Positions 32,170 to 41,150 of a DNA stretch of 64,000 nt are shown here, one piece after another. The position numbers and the translations under genes were made by a program. Within the stretch, counting starts at the first letter, position 1, and each line of letters starts with the position of its first letter. The notes under the pieces were generated by a model. The model ran no database searches. It was not told where the DNA came from and saw only the letters and a program-made list of their open reading frames with translations. This DNA comes from JALHVH01 sp963773685 (lineage in GTDB: Bacteria; Acidobacteriota; Aminicenantia; Aminicenantales; Saccharicenantaceae): assembly GCA_963773685.1 (NCBI GenBank), contig CAVZBY010000004.1, positions 62,001-126,000 of the forward strand, in the 5' to 3' direction.

Positions 32170-32613
32170 TTACCGGGGATTGTCCCGTCCCATGATGTAG
32201 TTTTCGAGCTGCTGGATGGTCACGTTCTGGCCCGAAATGACGGCCTTGACCACGTCGCCGATGGAGATGACCCCGGCGAGCTTGTCCTTTTCCAGGACGG
32301 GGAGGTGCCGGATCCGCCGGTCCGTCATCAGCGCCAGGCACTCCTCGGCCGACGCGCCGGGATGGATCCCGTAGACCTGCGTCGTCATGATATCCTTGAC
32401 CGGCGTGTCCTGGGAGAGCCGGCCCATCAGGGCGATCTTTCGGGCATAGTCCCTCTCGGACAGAATGCCGACGACCCGGCCGTTCTCGACGGCGACCAAG
32501 GCGCCGATCTCCTTTTCGGCCATGAGCTTGAGCGCGTCGAAGACCTTGGCATCGGGTCCGATCGTCCAGGCCTGGCGCCCCTTCCCATCGAGGATTTGCT
32601 TTACGGTGATCAT
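32170..32613 (-). CDS. two-CBS-domain protein
   Basis: A 147-residue protein consisting of two CBS repeats, a module that binds adenine nucleotides such as AMP, ATP or SAM. Repeat 1: ALKLMAEKEIGALVAVENGR, then VVGILSERDYARKI; repeat 2: ECLALMTDRRIRHLPVLEKD, then LAGVISIGDVVKAV. No output domain is attached, so it would act on a partner or as a sensor. AGGAGG ribosome site and its own promoter; divergent from the formate dehydrogenase operon. Regulatory role inferred. Confidence 0.88.
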   Translation of the reverse strand: MITVKQILDGKGRQAWTIGPDAKVFDALKLMAEKEIGALVAVENGRVVGILSERDYARKIALMGRLSQDTPVKDIMTTQVYGIHPGASAEECLALMTDRRIRHLPVLEKDKLAGVISIGDVVKAVISGQNVTIQQLENYIMGRDNPR

Positions 32614-32645
32614 AGCGGCCCTCCTGCTCGGCTATCGATGCCCTA

Positions 32646-32674
32646 TTAATAGACGAACCTTGTCGGGTTGTCAA
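32646..32674 (-). promoter_or_regulatory. promoter of the CBS gene
   Basis: On the minus strand TTGACA (32674-32669), 17-nt spacer, TATTAA (32651-32646). Divergent to the promoter at 32692-32722. Confidence 0.55.
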
Positions 32675-32691
32675 TTCGCCGCCGGCCCCGG

Positions 32692-32722
32692 TTGACCGGT
32701 TTTATCATCATCCTGCTATACT
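32692..32722 (+). promoter_or_regulatory. extended -10 promoter of the formate dehydrogenase operon
   Basis: TTGACC (32692-32697), a long 19-nt spacer, then TGCTATACT, an extended -10 with TATACT at 32717-32722. The leader is about 53 nt and contains GGGGAGGT 6 nt before the ATG at 32783. Confidence 0.55.
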
Positions 32723-32782
32723 AGAAGAAGGGCAGGCGAGAACTGCCGGATCTGGTCCATGACGGATCGGGGAGGTCGGACA

Positions 32783-33610
32783 ATGGCGGCTCCCGAGAGA
32801 CAAGATTACATTCCGATGCTCGGCAGCATCCAGGAAGCGCGCAGGCTGACGAGCCTCGAGAAATTCTTCAGGATCGGTCTCCCCGACGGCCGCGCGCTCG
32901 ACCATCGACCCGGACAGTTCGTCCAGGTGTCCGTCATCGGCGCCGGCGAGGCGCCGATATCCATCAGCTCGTCCCCGACCCGCGGTCCGCATCTCGAGCT
33001 CACGATCAGAAAGATGGGGAAGGTCACAACCGCGCTCCACGGGCTCAAAGAGGGGGATGCCGTGGGCATCAGAGGGCCGTTCGGCTCATCTTTCGATATC
33101 GGGAGATTCAAGGGGAAGAACGTTCTCCTGATCGCGGGGGGGTTGGGGATGGCTCCCATGCGGTCGCTGATCCAATACGTGATCGATACGCGGGACCTTT
33201 ACCGGGAAGTCACCGTCGCCTACGGGACGAAATGTCCGGAAGAGATCCTGTTCCCCGAGGAGATCGAGTCCTGGAAACGGAGGGGCGGCTTGACGGTCCG
33301 GGAAACGGTGGATGTCGGCTCTCCGTCGTGGACGGGGCCCGTGGGCCTGATCACGACCCTGATCCCGCCGCTCGATATCCGGGCCGATACGATCGTCGCG
33401 ATCATCGGGCCCCCGGTCATGTACAAATTCGTCATCGGCGAATTGGACAAGAAGAAGGTGCCCCACGGGAACATCGCCGTTTCTCTCGAGCGCTACATGA
33501 AATGCGGCGTCGGGAAGTGCGGTCATTGCACGATCGAACATCTCTATTGCTGCCTGGACGGCCCCGTCTTCTGGCTCAATGAGATCGAACTCCTCAAGGG
33601 GGCGCTATGA
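32783..33610 (+). CDS. FAD/NAD(P)H-binding reductase subunit, sulfhydrogenase gamma-like
   Basis: A 275-residue ferredoxin-reductase-type subunit, the likely NAD(P)H end of the formate dehydrogenase. FAD domain: HRPGQFVQVSVIG, EAPISISSSPT. NAD(P) domain: LLIAGGLGMAPMRSLIQYV. C-terminal [2Fe-2S] site: CGVGKCGHC...CCLDGPVF, as in PyrK and HydG-type gamma subunits. ATG at 32783 follows GGGGAGGT; an ATG at 32759 is less good. It overlaps the catalytic subunit gene by 4 nt. Direction of electron flow cannot be decided from sequence. Confidence 0.88.
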   Translation: MAAPERQDYIPMLGSIQEARRLTSLEKFFRIGLPDGRALDHRPGQFVQVSVIGAGEAPISISSSPTRGPHLELTIRKMGKVTTALHGLKEGDAVGIRGPFGSSFDIGRFKGKNVLLIAGGLGMAPMRSLIQYVIDTRDLYREVTVAYGTKCPEEILFPEEIESWKRRGGLTVRETVDVGSPSWTGPVGLITTLIPPLDIRADTIVAIIGPPVMYKFVIGELDKKKVPHGNIAVSLERYMKCGVGKCGHCTIEHLYCCLDGPVFWLNEIELLKGAL

Positions 33611-35652
33611 AACGAGTTCTGACGACCTGCCCCTACTGCGGGACGGGGTGCAATTACTACCTGATGGTCGATGACCGCGAGCGGATCATCGGGGTCGTCC
33701 CGAGCACCGAGAACGTGGTCAACAAGGGACAGCTCTGCATCAAAGGCTGGAACTCGTTCCAGTTCGTGCAGCATCCGGACAGGCTCACCCATCCGCTGAT
33801 CCGAAGGAACGGGACATTCGAAAAGATCTCCTGGGAAGAGGCCCTCCGGACCATCGTCAGGAAGCTCAAGGAAACACAGGCCGCCTACGGGAACGACGCG
33901 GTCGCGTTCTTTGCGTCGGCCAAGGCGACCAACGAAGAGAATTACCTGATGATGAAGATGGCCCGGGCCGCTTTCAAGACCAATAATATCGACCACTGCG
34001 CCCGCCTCTGCCACTCCTCGACGGTGACCGGCCTGTCGGGGGCGTTCGGTTCGGGGGCCATGACCAATTCGATCTCCTGCGTCGAGGAGGCCGACGTCAT
34101 CTTCGTCATCGGATCGAACACGACCGAACAGCATCCCCTCATCGGCACTCGGGTGATCAAAGCCAAGAGGAACGGCGCGAAGCTCATCGTGGCCGACAAT
34201 CGGATCATCCGATTGGCCCGGATGGCGGACCTCCATATCCGGCACAAGAACGGCACCGACGTGTATCTTCTGAACGCGATGATGCAGGTGATCATCGCCG
34301 AGGGTCTCCAGAACCGGGACTTCGTCGAGGCGCGGACGGAGGGCTATGAAGAGCTCGAAGCCACCGTCCTGGACCGGAAATATTCCCCGGAACAGGCGTC
34401 CGTCGCCACCGGAGTCCCCGCCGACCAGATCAGGGAGGCGGCCCGGATGATCGCCAAGGCCCCCAAAGCGATGATCATCTATGCCATGGGGATCACACAG
34501 CATTCGCACGGCGTCGATAATGTCCGGTCCTGCGCCCATCTCGCGATGCTGACCGGGCAGATCGGGATATCGGGAACCGGGGTGAATCCTCTGCGGGGCC
34601 AGAACAATGTCCAGGGGGGGTGCGATATGGGAGCGCTCCCGGACGTCTACACCGGGTACCAGGCCGTGACGGATCCGGGCATCCGGAAGAAGTTCGAGAC
34701 CGCCTGGCACGTCGATTCTCTCCCGGACAAGGCGGGGGAAACGGTCACGACCGCGATCAACGGTGCCCATGAGGGGAAGATCAAGGCCCTTTATATCATG
34801 GGGGAAAATCCGGTGATCTCGGATCCGGATACCCGGCATGTCCGGGAGGCCCTGATGAAGCTCGATCTTCTCGTGGTCCAGGATATCTTCATGACGCCGA
34901 CCGCGGAGCTCGCCACGATCGTCCTCCCCGGGGCGACGTATGCGGAAAAGGACGGCACGTTCACTTCGACGGAACGGCGGGTGCAGAGGGTCCGGAAGGC
35001 GATCGAGCCCCTGGGGGATTCCAGGCCGGACTGGCGGATCCTCTGCGACGTGGCGCGGGAAGCGGGATATCCCCACATGGCCTATCCGGGCCCCCGTCAG
35101 GTCATGGAAGAGATCAATGCCTTGACGCCCAGCTATCAGGGGATCACCTACGATCGTATCGAGAAGCTCGGTTTGCAGTGGCCGTGCCCGGGCACGGATC
35201 ACCCGGGCACCCCGATCCTCCACCGGGACCGATTCACCAAGGGCAAGGGCACCTTCAGGGCCGCGGAATATCGACCGTCGATGGAATTGCCGGATGCCGA
35301 TTATCCCTTTGTGCTCACGACCGGAAGGGTCTTTACCCAGTACCATACGGGGACCATGACCCGGAGGACTCAGCTTCTTGAAAGGGAAGAGCCGCAAGCC
35401 TTCGTCGAGATCCATCCGAAGGACGCGAAGGATCTGGGGATCCGGAATGACCAGTCCGTCTCCGTATATACCCGGCGGGGGGAGGTCCAGGCCAAAGCCC
35501 GGGTGACCGACGTCGTGCCTCCCGGCGTCCTGTTCATGCCTTTTCACTTCCAGGAGGGGAGCGCCAACGTCCTGACGAACAACGCGCTGGACCCACTGGC
35601 CAAGATCCCCGAATTCAAAGTCTGCGCCGCGAACGTGAGAACGTCAGGATGA
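33607..35652 (+). CDS. fdhA: formate dehydrogenase catalytic subunit (Mo/W-bis-MGD)
   Basis: A 681-residue molybdopterin oxidoreductase interconverting formate and CO2. The N-terminal [4Fe-4S] cluster ligands are Cys8, Cys11, Cys15 and Cys44 (CPYCGTGCNY...GQLCIKGW). The metal-ligand position is Cys135 followed by His136 in CARLCHSSTVTGL, matching Sec140-His141 of FdhH, so this is a cysteine-type enzyme. VNPLRGQNNVQGGCDMG and LPGATYAEKDGTFTSTERRVQ are family hallmarks. C-terminal MopB domain with TGRVFTQYHTGTMTRRT. No twin-arginine signal, so cytoplasmic. Confidence 0.94.
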   Translation: MKRVLTTCPYCGTGCNYYLMVDDRERIIGVVPSTENVVNKGQLCIKGWNSFQFVQHPDRLTHPLIRRNGTFEKISWEEALRTIVRKLKETQAAYGNDAVAFFASAKATNEENYLMMKMARAAFKTNNIDHCARLCHSSTVTGLSGAFGSGAMTNSISCVEEADVIFVIGSNTTEQHPLIGTRVIKAKRNGAKLIVADNRIIRLARMADLHIRHKNGTDVYLLNAMMQVIIAEGLQNRDFVEARTEGYEELEATVLDRKYSPEQASVATGVPADQIREAARMIAKAPKAMIIYAMGITQHSHGVDNVRSCAHLAMLTGQIGISGTGVNPLRGQNNVQGGCDMGALPDVYTGYQAVTDPGIRKKFETAWHVDSLPDKAGETVTTAINGAHEGKIKALYIMGENPVISDPDTRHVREALMKLDLLVVQDIFMTPTAELATIVLPGATYAEKDGTFTSTERRVQRVRKAIEPLGDSRPDWRILCDVAREAGYPHMAYPGPRQVMEEINALTPSYQGITYDRIEKLGLQWPCPGTDHPGTPILHRDRFTKGKGTFRAAEYRPSMELPDADYPFVLTTGRVFTQYHTGTMTRRTQLLEREEPQAFVEIHPKDAKDLGIRNDQSVSVYTRRGEVQAKARVTDVVPPGVLFMPFHFQEGSANVLTNNALDPLAKIPEFKVCAANVRTSG

Positions 35653-36635
35653 AGACGATGAAAGTCATCACCGAGCCCCGCTTGGTCGAGCTGTTGAAAA
35701 GCTTGCAGTCGGATTATCAAGTTTATGTCCCGATCGAGCTTGCGGACGGGACCCGCGTGATGGGGAGTATGGACGAGGGCCCTATCTCCCTGCTCGGAGG
35801 ACAGGTGGCGGCCAAACCGACGGCCTTCTTCTTTCCCCAGATGGATAGCGTGTTTCATGTCGAACGGGGAGCTATCCAGGAAGAGGGCTCGATGGGAAAG
35901 CCGATCCTCCTCGTCGGGCTGTCGGCGGCCGACGCGGACGGGCTGGCGTTCATCGATCGCTTTTATAATATCGACTTCCGGGACGAGATCTACAATAGGA
36001 AAAGGGAGCATTCCCTGGTCGCCGTCATCTCGGGGAAGCTGGGGAACGGAGCGAAATTCGAGCCCGTGGCGGGGAAGAATTGCGACATCGAGCTCGCTTA
36101 TGACGGCTCGCAATTCTACGTTTCCGCCTATACGCCCAAGGGAAAGGCCCTGGAACAACGGATCCCCGACGAGGATTCGGCCCTTCCCTTCGAGCACCTC
36201 CAGCGGATGTCCGTCGCTCAGGGCCAGGAATCGAGATCGATCCTGAGACATGCCTCCCAGCTGATCCTGGCGGGAAAGGTGACCGACGATTTCTGGCAGA
36301 AGATCGCGGATGAGTGCATCGCCTGCGGCTCCTGCATCTTTTATTGCCCGACCTGCACCTGCTTCGACGTTTATGATTGCGGGGACGGCGATCGGAGCGA
36401 ACGGATCAGATGTTGGGATGCCTGCCTGCTCGGCGGATACACCAGGGAGGCGAGCGGGCATAATCCCCGAAACGAAGCGGAACGGAGCCGCCGGAGGATC
36501 AGCCACAAGCTGGAGGCCGATATGATCCGATTCGGGGAGCTGGGCTGCGTCGATTGCTGGAGATGCGACGTGTTCTGCCCGACGGGGATAGGGATCCATG
36601 CGGTCGCCAAACGGATCGTCGATCGATTTTCCTGA
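35649..36635 (+). CDS. iron-sulfur electron-transfer subunit, sulfhydrogenase beta-like
   Basis: A 328-residue protein resembling the beta subunit of archaeal-type NADP-dependent sulfhydrogenase (HydB/SudA-like, Fer4_22). About 200 N-terminal residues form the alpha/beta core (FFFPQMDSVFHV, GLSAADADGLAFIDRFY), followed by two [4Fe-4S] clusters: CIACGSCIFYCPTCTCF and CVDCWRCDVFCPTGIG. It would carry electrons between FdhA and the FAD subunit. Starts in the stop of fdhA (ATGA). The combination replaces the usual NuoE/NuoF-type partners of NAD-dependent formate dehydrogenases. Confidence 0.88.
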   Translation: MKTMKVITEPRLVELLKSLQSDYQVYVPIELADGTRVMGSMDEGPISLLGGQVAAKPTAFFFPQMDSVFHVERGAIQEEGSMGKPILLVGLSAADADGLAFIDRFYNIDFRDEIYNRKREHSLVAVISGKLGNGAKFEPVAGKNCDIELAYDGSQFYVSAYTPKGKALEQRIPDEDSALPFEHLQRMSVAQGQESRSILRHASQLILAGKVTDDFWQKIADECIACGSCIFYCPTCTCFDVYDCGDGDRSERIRCWDACLLGGYTREASGHNPRNEAERSRRRISHKLEADMIRFGELGCVDCWRCDVFCPTGIGIHAVAKRIVDRFS

Positions 36636-36642
36636 TCTTCCT

Positions 36643-37830
36643 ATGGACCCGGTTGCTGATCGGGGAAAAGGAGAGCCGTTCGTGCGCGCGGTCCCGACCA
36701 TGATCCTGGTGGGGTCAACGGCGAGAAACTTGGGAAAGACGGCGCTGGCCGCCCGTCTGATCGAAGCCCTCCGCCCCCGGGAAAAAGTGATCGGCGTGAA
36801 GGTGACGACGATCCGGGACAGGGGAGCGAAGTGTCCGCGGGACGGTGACGGCTGCGGCATCTGCTCTTCCCTGATCGGGAACTATGAGATCCGGGAAGAG
36901 AGGGATCCCGACGGAGACAAGGATACGTCCCGGCTTCTCAAGGCCGGGGCGGCCCGCGTTTTCTGGCTCAAGGTGATGAGAGACTCCCTGGCGGAAGGTC
37001 TGGACGCGCTGATGACGCGTATCGACCGGGAGGCGGTGATCGTGGCGGAATCGAATTCCCTGCGGAAGGTCGTCACGCCCAGCCTTTTCCTCATGCTGAA
37101 GGGATCGGACCGCGGCCCGGTCAAGCCGGCCGCCCGCGAGGTGATGTCCTTCGTCGATATCGCCGTTCCCTCGGCGGGCGGGAACGCCGCCTATCCCGTG
37201 CGGGATATCCTGAAGAGGTATTATTCTTATTTCACCTCCATAGTTCTTGCCGGCGGGACGAGCCGGCGGATGGGACAGGACAAGGCTCTCTTACCGATCG
37301 ACGGCAGGCCGATGATCCAGTCGCTTATCCGCGGGCTGATCCCCGTCTCGAGGGACGTCATCGTCAGCTTGAATGACGGGGAACGTCATGAGGAGCTGAA
37401 ACAGGCCCTTCCCGCCGGTGTCAGGGTCGTTTATGACGAACGGCCCGGGCAGGGGCCGCTCATGGGGATATATGCCGGACTGAAAGCGTCGGAAACGGAT
37501 GTCAATCTTGTCGTCGCCTGCGATATCCCCGAGGTCGACCCCGGATTCATCACCGAGATGCGCTCCTATACGGGCGACCATGATGTGGTGGTGTCCGTGG
37601 ACAATGAGGGGAGAACGAACGCCCTGCTGGCCATGTATAGAAGGTCCGTCATCCCGCTGATAAAGAAACAGCTCGATGAGGGACGGAGGAAGATCATCCT
37701 CTTCTATCCTCAGTGCCGGGTGAAATATGTTCCCATGCGCGACGTCGCATGGTACAGGAATATCAATACGATGGACGACTACAAGACGTATCGTCGGAAC
37801 CGGATCGACCCTTCTTCGCAGGGGGAATGA
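36643..37830 (+). CDS. mobA: fused MobB-like P-loop / MobA molybdenum cofactor guanylyltransferase
   Basis: A 395-residue fusion. Residues about 20-200 carry a P-loop GSTARNLGKTALAARL and two cysteine pairs around CPRDGDGCGIC, resembling MobB-like GTPases. The C-terminal part (about 205-395) is MobA: SIVLAGGTSRRMGQDKALLP is the GTP/magnesium signature, then VACDIPEVDP. MobA makes the bis-MGD cofactor that FdhA needs, so its place directly after the formate dehydrogenase genes is logical. Start ATG 36643 chosen 7 nt after the upstream stop; ATG-like 36598 would overlap. Confidence 0.88.
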   Translation: MDPVADRGKGEPFVRAVPTMILVGSTARNLGKTALAARLIEALRPREKVIGVKVTTIRDRGAKCPRDGDGCGICSSLIGNYEIREERDPDGDKDTSRLLKAGAARVFWLKVMRDSLAEGLDALMTRIDREAVIVAESNSLRKVVTPSLFLMLKGSDRGPVKPAAREVMSFVDIAVPSAGGNAAYPVRDILKRYYSYFTSIVLAGGTSRRMGQDKALLPIDGRPMIQSLIRGLIPVSRDVIVSLNDGERHEELKQALPAGVRVVYDERPGQGPLMGIYAGLKASETDVNLVVACDIPEVDPGFITEMRSYTGDHDVVVSVDNEGRTNALLAMYRRSVIPLIKKQLDEGRRKIILFYPQCRVKYVPMRDVAWYRNINTMDDYKTYRRNRIDPSSQGE

Positions 37831-37889
37831 GCGTCAAATATCTTGGGGAGAGGTCTGCCTTTTCACCCGGGGAGTCCTGCCGGCCGTAT

Positions 37890-39140
37890 CTATCTCAGCT
37901 GTAGATAGACCAGGATCACGGCCGCGACGGACATGATGAAGAATGCCGCCAAACCGAGGATATTTGACGCTCTTCCGTTCGTATATTCTCCCATGACCCT
38001 TTTATTGTTGGAAATGTGAAGGATGATGGCGATTAGAACGGGCGCCGTCAGTCCGTAGAGAATGGCGGAATAGATCAGCGCCTTGACGGGCGGAATGCCG
38101 ATGTCCTCGAGCGACAGGCCGATGACCAGCGAGACGGCGATGACGATATAGAATGCCTTCGCCTCGTGAAACTTCTTGTCCAAGCCTTCTTTCCAGCCGA
38201 ACGCTTCGGTGATGATATAAGAAAGGGAGCCGCTCAGAACAGGGATGGCCAGGAGGCCGGTGCCGATCACGCCCAGAGCGAAAAGCCAATAGGCCATATT
38301 TCCCGCCAGAGGCTTCAAGGCCTGGGCCGCCTGTTCCACGGTGTCGATCCGATGGATGCCGCCCTGGAAGAGGACTGTGCCGGTGGTCAGGATGATGAAG
38401 AACATGACCAGATTCGAGAACAGCATCCCGAAATCGACATCCTGATGCATGTCGTGAATGATCTTCTTGTCCACCATCAAATGATCTTTCTTCTGCTTCA
38501 TGCCTTCCACTTCCATCGTCGCCTGCCAGAAGAAAAGATAGGGTGAGATGGTCGTCCCCAGGATGGCGACGAGAATGCCGATGAACTCCTTGTCGAGCTT
38601 TACGGCCGGGATGAAGGCGGCCTTCAAAATGGCCGCCGCATCCTGCTTGTATAAGAACGGAACGATGAGATAAACCAGGAGGACGACGCAGAGATATTTC
38701 AGGATGGAGGCGATCTTTCGATAGGGCAGATAGACGATCAGCGCCAAAAGCAGAGCGGTGAACGCCAGGCTGAACGTGGATGCCCGAATCGAAGGGAACA
38801 GCAGATTCCCGACGGCGCCCATCCCGGCAATGTCGGCCCCGATGTTCATCACGATGGCCGGGAAGCTGAACAACAGCATCAAATAGAGAACGGGTTTCGA
38901 ATAATAGGTTTTGAGCGTTCCGCACAGGCCCTGCGACGTGACCAGGCCGATCCTCGCGCACATTTCCTGAACGGCGGCCATGAGCGGGAAGGTGATAAGG
39001 GCGGTCCAGAGGGTCGAGAGTCCATAAGCGGCCCCCGCCTGCGAGTATGTCGCAATGCCCGAAGGATCGTCATCGCTTGTCCCCGTGATGAATCCGGGAC
39101 CAAGGATCTTCCAGAAACGCGATAATCTGCCCTTCGCCAC
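37890..39140 (-). CDS. Nramp-related divalent metal transporter
   Basis: A 416-residue inner-membrane protein with about 11 membrane helices. Helix 1 contains GPGFITGTSDDDPSGIATY. Standard Nramp manganese/iron transporters have DPGN there and MPH in helix 6; this protein has DPSG, and its helix 6 segment reads TTISPYLFFWQ with no methionine. These changes at the metal site resemble Nramp-related magnesium transporters, so the cargo may be Mg2+ or another hard ion. GTG at 39140 is preferred, since an upstream TTG (39176) coincides with the -35 box. No gene is adjacent that clarifies its role. Confidence 0.8.
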   Translation of the reverse strand: MAKGRLSRFWKILGPGFITGTSDDDPSGIATYSQAGAAYGLSTLWTALITFPLMAAVQEMCARIGLVTSQGLCGTLKTYYSKPVLYLMLLFSFPAIVMNIGADIAGMGAVGNLLFPSIRASTFSLAFTALLLALIVYLPYRKIASILKYLCVVLLVYLIVPFLYKQDAAAILKAAFIPAVKLDKEFIGILVAILGTTISPYLFFWQATMEVEGMKQKKDHLMVDKKIIHDMHQDVDFGMLFSNLVMFFIILTTGTVLFQGGIHRIDTVEQAAQALKPLAGNMAYWLFALGVIGTGLLAIPVLSGSLSYIITEAFGWKEGLDKKFHEAKAFYIVIAVSLVIGLSLEDIGIPPVKALIYSAILYGLTAPVLIAIILHISNNKRVMGEYTNGRASNILGLAAFFIMSVAAVILVYLQLR

Positions 39141-39146
39141 GCCGGT

Positions 39147-39176
39147 AATATATCGTCGGCCGCGCGGCGCTGTCAA
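39147..39176 (-). promoter_or_regulatory. promoter of the Nramp-like gene, leaderless arrangement
   Basis: On the minus strand TTGACA (39176-39171), 18-nt spacer, TATATT (39152-39147), then exactly 6 nt to the GTG at 39140. It overlaps the last codons of the upstream gene. Confidence 0.65.
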
Positions 39177-40150
39177 ATCATCGGACGAGGCGAGGTCTTC
39201 GGGAAGGATCGAGCCTTGCGGACCGCCTCGAAGAGCGCGCGGGCATTCCCCGCCGTGGCCCGGTCCTCGAGACAGATCAGAAGCCGATCCCCGACGGCCC
39301 GAAGGCTCAAGAGCCTTCCGCGGTCGTCGGTCAGGTCGAACGAAAGGCCTTCGCCCGGCCTGAAGTCCCGCGTCCGAAGGTCGCTCTTGAGCGCCTGCGC
39401 GATGGCCGGGAAGCCCTGCCGCAGGGTTTCCTCGCTCGGGTAGGAGAGGATGAAAAGGGACGCGCCCGAGGAATAATCGCCCCTGACGCCCTTCTCGAAC
39501 CGGAAGGCCTCCTTGCCCAATGAGGGATAATTGTTCATGAAACCGAGGTAGCCCTTGAAGTAGCGGACGCCGGCGTCTTTGAGTCCCGCCAGGGGAAGCT
39601 CCGCGACGAGAGGAGCCGGGTCCGAGGGGCCTTGGAGCCTGCCCGCCACGGCCCGGGCGAGCTCGAGCAGTCCACGGGTGGTTTCCGGGCTTTCGTCCTG
39701 CCCGGTGATGGTGGCCAGAAAATTCCCCTTCCAGAGGTTCAGATAATAGTCCTCGAGCCGGCCTTCGGCGCCGATCTCGATCGACGCGCCCCGCGGGCTC
39801 CTTTTGAAGGTATACATGCCGTAGGCGCTTTCGGGGCCTGTCATCCGGAAGATCTCGAGGGAGAGCCCTTTTCCTTCACCGTTCCTGTACTCCTGGACAA
39901 TGACTTCCTCGAATCCGTACTCCCGGTAGATCTCGGCCCCTCCGTCGATGTAGAGGTAGAGGTCTTCCCCTTTGAATTCCTGCGGGGGACCGTCCGCTTT
40001 CCACTCTCCCGCTTCCTGCCCGGACGGGAGGAGAGAACGGAGGCTGGGAGGATCGGGGGAGACCTGTCCCGCCGAGACCAAGCTCAATGAGAGGGCGATA
40101 CCGATCAGGCAGAAGAGCCGGCGGACCCCAGGCATCGTCCCGATGAACAC
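39173..40150 (-). CDS. exported DUF6599-like protein
   Basis: A 325-residue exported protein. The signal peptide is VRRLFCLIGIALSLSLVSAG. The body matches what I recall of DUF6599: LYLYIDGGAEIYREYGFEEV near residue 63, MYTFKRSP, and NYPSLGKEAF. Function unknown. It follows the DUF362 gene with 5 nt between (GTG 40150; ATG at 40135 also possible). Likely last gene of the receptor-S8-DUF362-DUF6599 unit. Confidence 0.72.
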   Translation of the reverse strand: MFIGTMPGVRRLFCLIGIALSLSLVSAGQVSPDPPSLRSLLPSGQEAGEWKADGPPQEFKGEDLYLYIDGGAEIYREYGFEEVIVQEYRNGEGKGLSLEIFRMTGPESAYGMYTFKRSPRGASIEIGAEGRLEDYYLNLWKGNFLATITGQDESPETTRGLLELARAVAGRLQGPSDPAPLVAELPLAGLKDAGVRYFKGYLGFMNNYPSLGKEAFRFEKGVRGDYSSGASLFILSYPSEETLRQGFPAIAQALKSDLRTRDFRPGEGLSFDLTDDRGRLLSLRAVGDRLLICLEDRATAGNARALFEAVRKARSFPKTSPRPMI

Positions 40151-40155
40151 GCCGT

Positions 40156-41109
40156 TCAGACGGCGATCTCCCGGATATTGACCTTTTCCAGGTCCATCTC
40201 GCCCAGGCCGTGTTCATAGCCTTTCTTGATCATGAGGATCTCGTGGCCTTTGAATCCCCTGAGCGAGGCGCAATAGCTGTCGACGGCGATCCGGTCCACG
40301 CCGGCGACGATCTTCCGCGGCGCGGCCAGCTCGCCGGGCCCGAAGGGGCCGTTGGTGGTGATGAATTCCGTGGCGTCGACGATCGAGAGGACGGGCGTGA
40401 CCGCCAGGTTGAGGTCGGCGATGCATTGATCGAGCCGGTCGATATCGTCGGGGTTGGTCTTGAAATCCCCGCTGTGGAACGTCCGGTTGACCGGAGCGAA
40501 GTTCAGGCCCATCAGGTTCTTCATCGCCCCGGTGAACTTGTTGCCGGCGTGGTCCTTGGTGATGGGCAGGTTGATCAGGCAGTCGTTCTCGAAGAGCTCC
40601 TTCATGATCTTGGCTTCCTTCAGGATCTTCCCCTGGGGAAGGGCGACCGGCTTGAAAAAGTCCTCGGTTCTGAGGTCGACGATCTTGAGCTCGGCCCCTT
40701 CTTCCTTGAGGACGCCGGCGAGGCCCGTCGCCGTCCAGAACTTTTCGGGGAGCCAGCTAAGGCAATTGACCTCGCGGGCCCCGGCGGCCTTGCACATGCG
40801 GACGACGGCCCTGACGATGTCCGGCTTGGTGAAGGTCCCCGGGTGCGCGCTCTGAGCGTTAGGCAGGATCGCTACCCGGGCGTTCTTGGGGATGAACCGC
40901 CCGATCCCGCCGATGAGGTCTACGGCCTTCCCGGTGTTCGCCAGGTAATCCCGGCCCTGGACGACGGCGACATCCGGAAATTCCGAAAGCGCCGGGCGGG
41001 GAAGGCCGGCTCCGTTCCGGGGCCAGGCGAGCCCGCCCCCGATGAGCGCCGCCGCTCCCGTCCCCGCGCTTTTCTTGAGAAAATCCCTGCGGTTGAGCTT
41101 TCGGTCCAC
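40156..41109 (-). CDS. Tat-exported DUF362 protein
   Basis: A 317-residue DUF362-family protein. The N-terminus has a twin-arginine signal, LNRRDFLKKSAGTGAAALIG, so it is exported folded by the TatAC system encoded at 20.9-22 kb. The DUF362 core shows VRMCKAAGAREVNC, DCLINLPITKDHAGNKFTGA and LMGLNFAPVNRTFHSG, probably a metal or Fe-S site, but no ferredoxin cysteine cluster is seen. GTG start with AGGAGGT at proper distance. Function of the family is unknown. Confidence 0.83.
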   Translation of the reverse strand: MDRKLNRRDFLKKSAGTGAAALIGGGLAWPRNGAGLPRPALSEFPDVAVVQGRDYLANTGKAVDLIGGIGRFIPKNARVAILPNAQSAHPGTFTKPDIVRAVVRMCKAAGAREVNCLSWLPEKFWTATGLAGVLKEEGAELKIVDLRTEDFFKPVALPQGKILKEAKIMKELFENDCLINLPITKDHAGNKFTGAMKNLMGLNFAPVNRTFHSGDFKTNPDDIDRLDQCIADLNLAVTPVLSIVDATEFITTNGPFGPGELAAPRKIVAGVDRIAVDSYCASLRGFKGHEILMIKKGYEHGLGEMDLEKVNIREIAV

Positions 41110-41150
41110 GATAACCTCCTGCGACGGACTTTCAGACGCCGGGGGCCTGT

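Noticed and set aside
39141..39176. TTG at 39176 as start of the Nramp-like gene
   Set aside because: The TTG is the first three bases of a consensus -35 box (TTGACA) with TATATT 18 nt on. The start was moved to GTG 39140.
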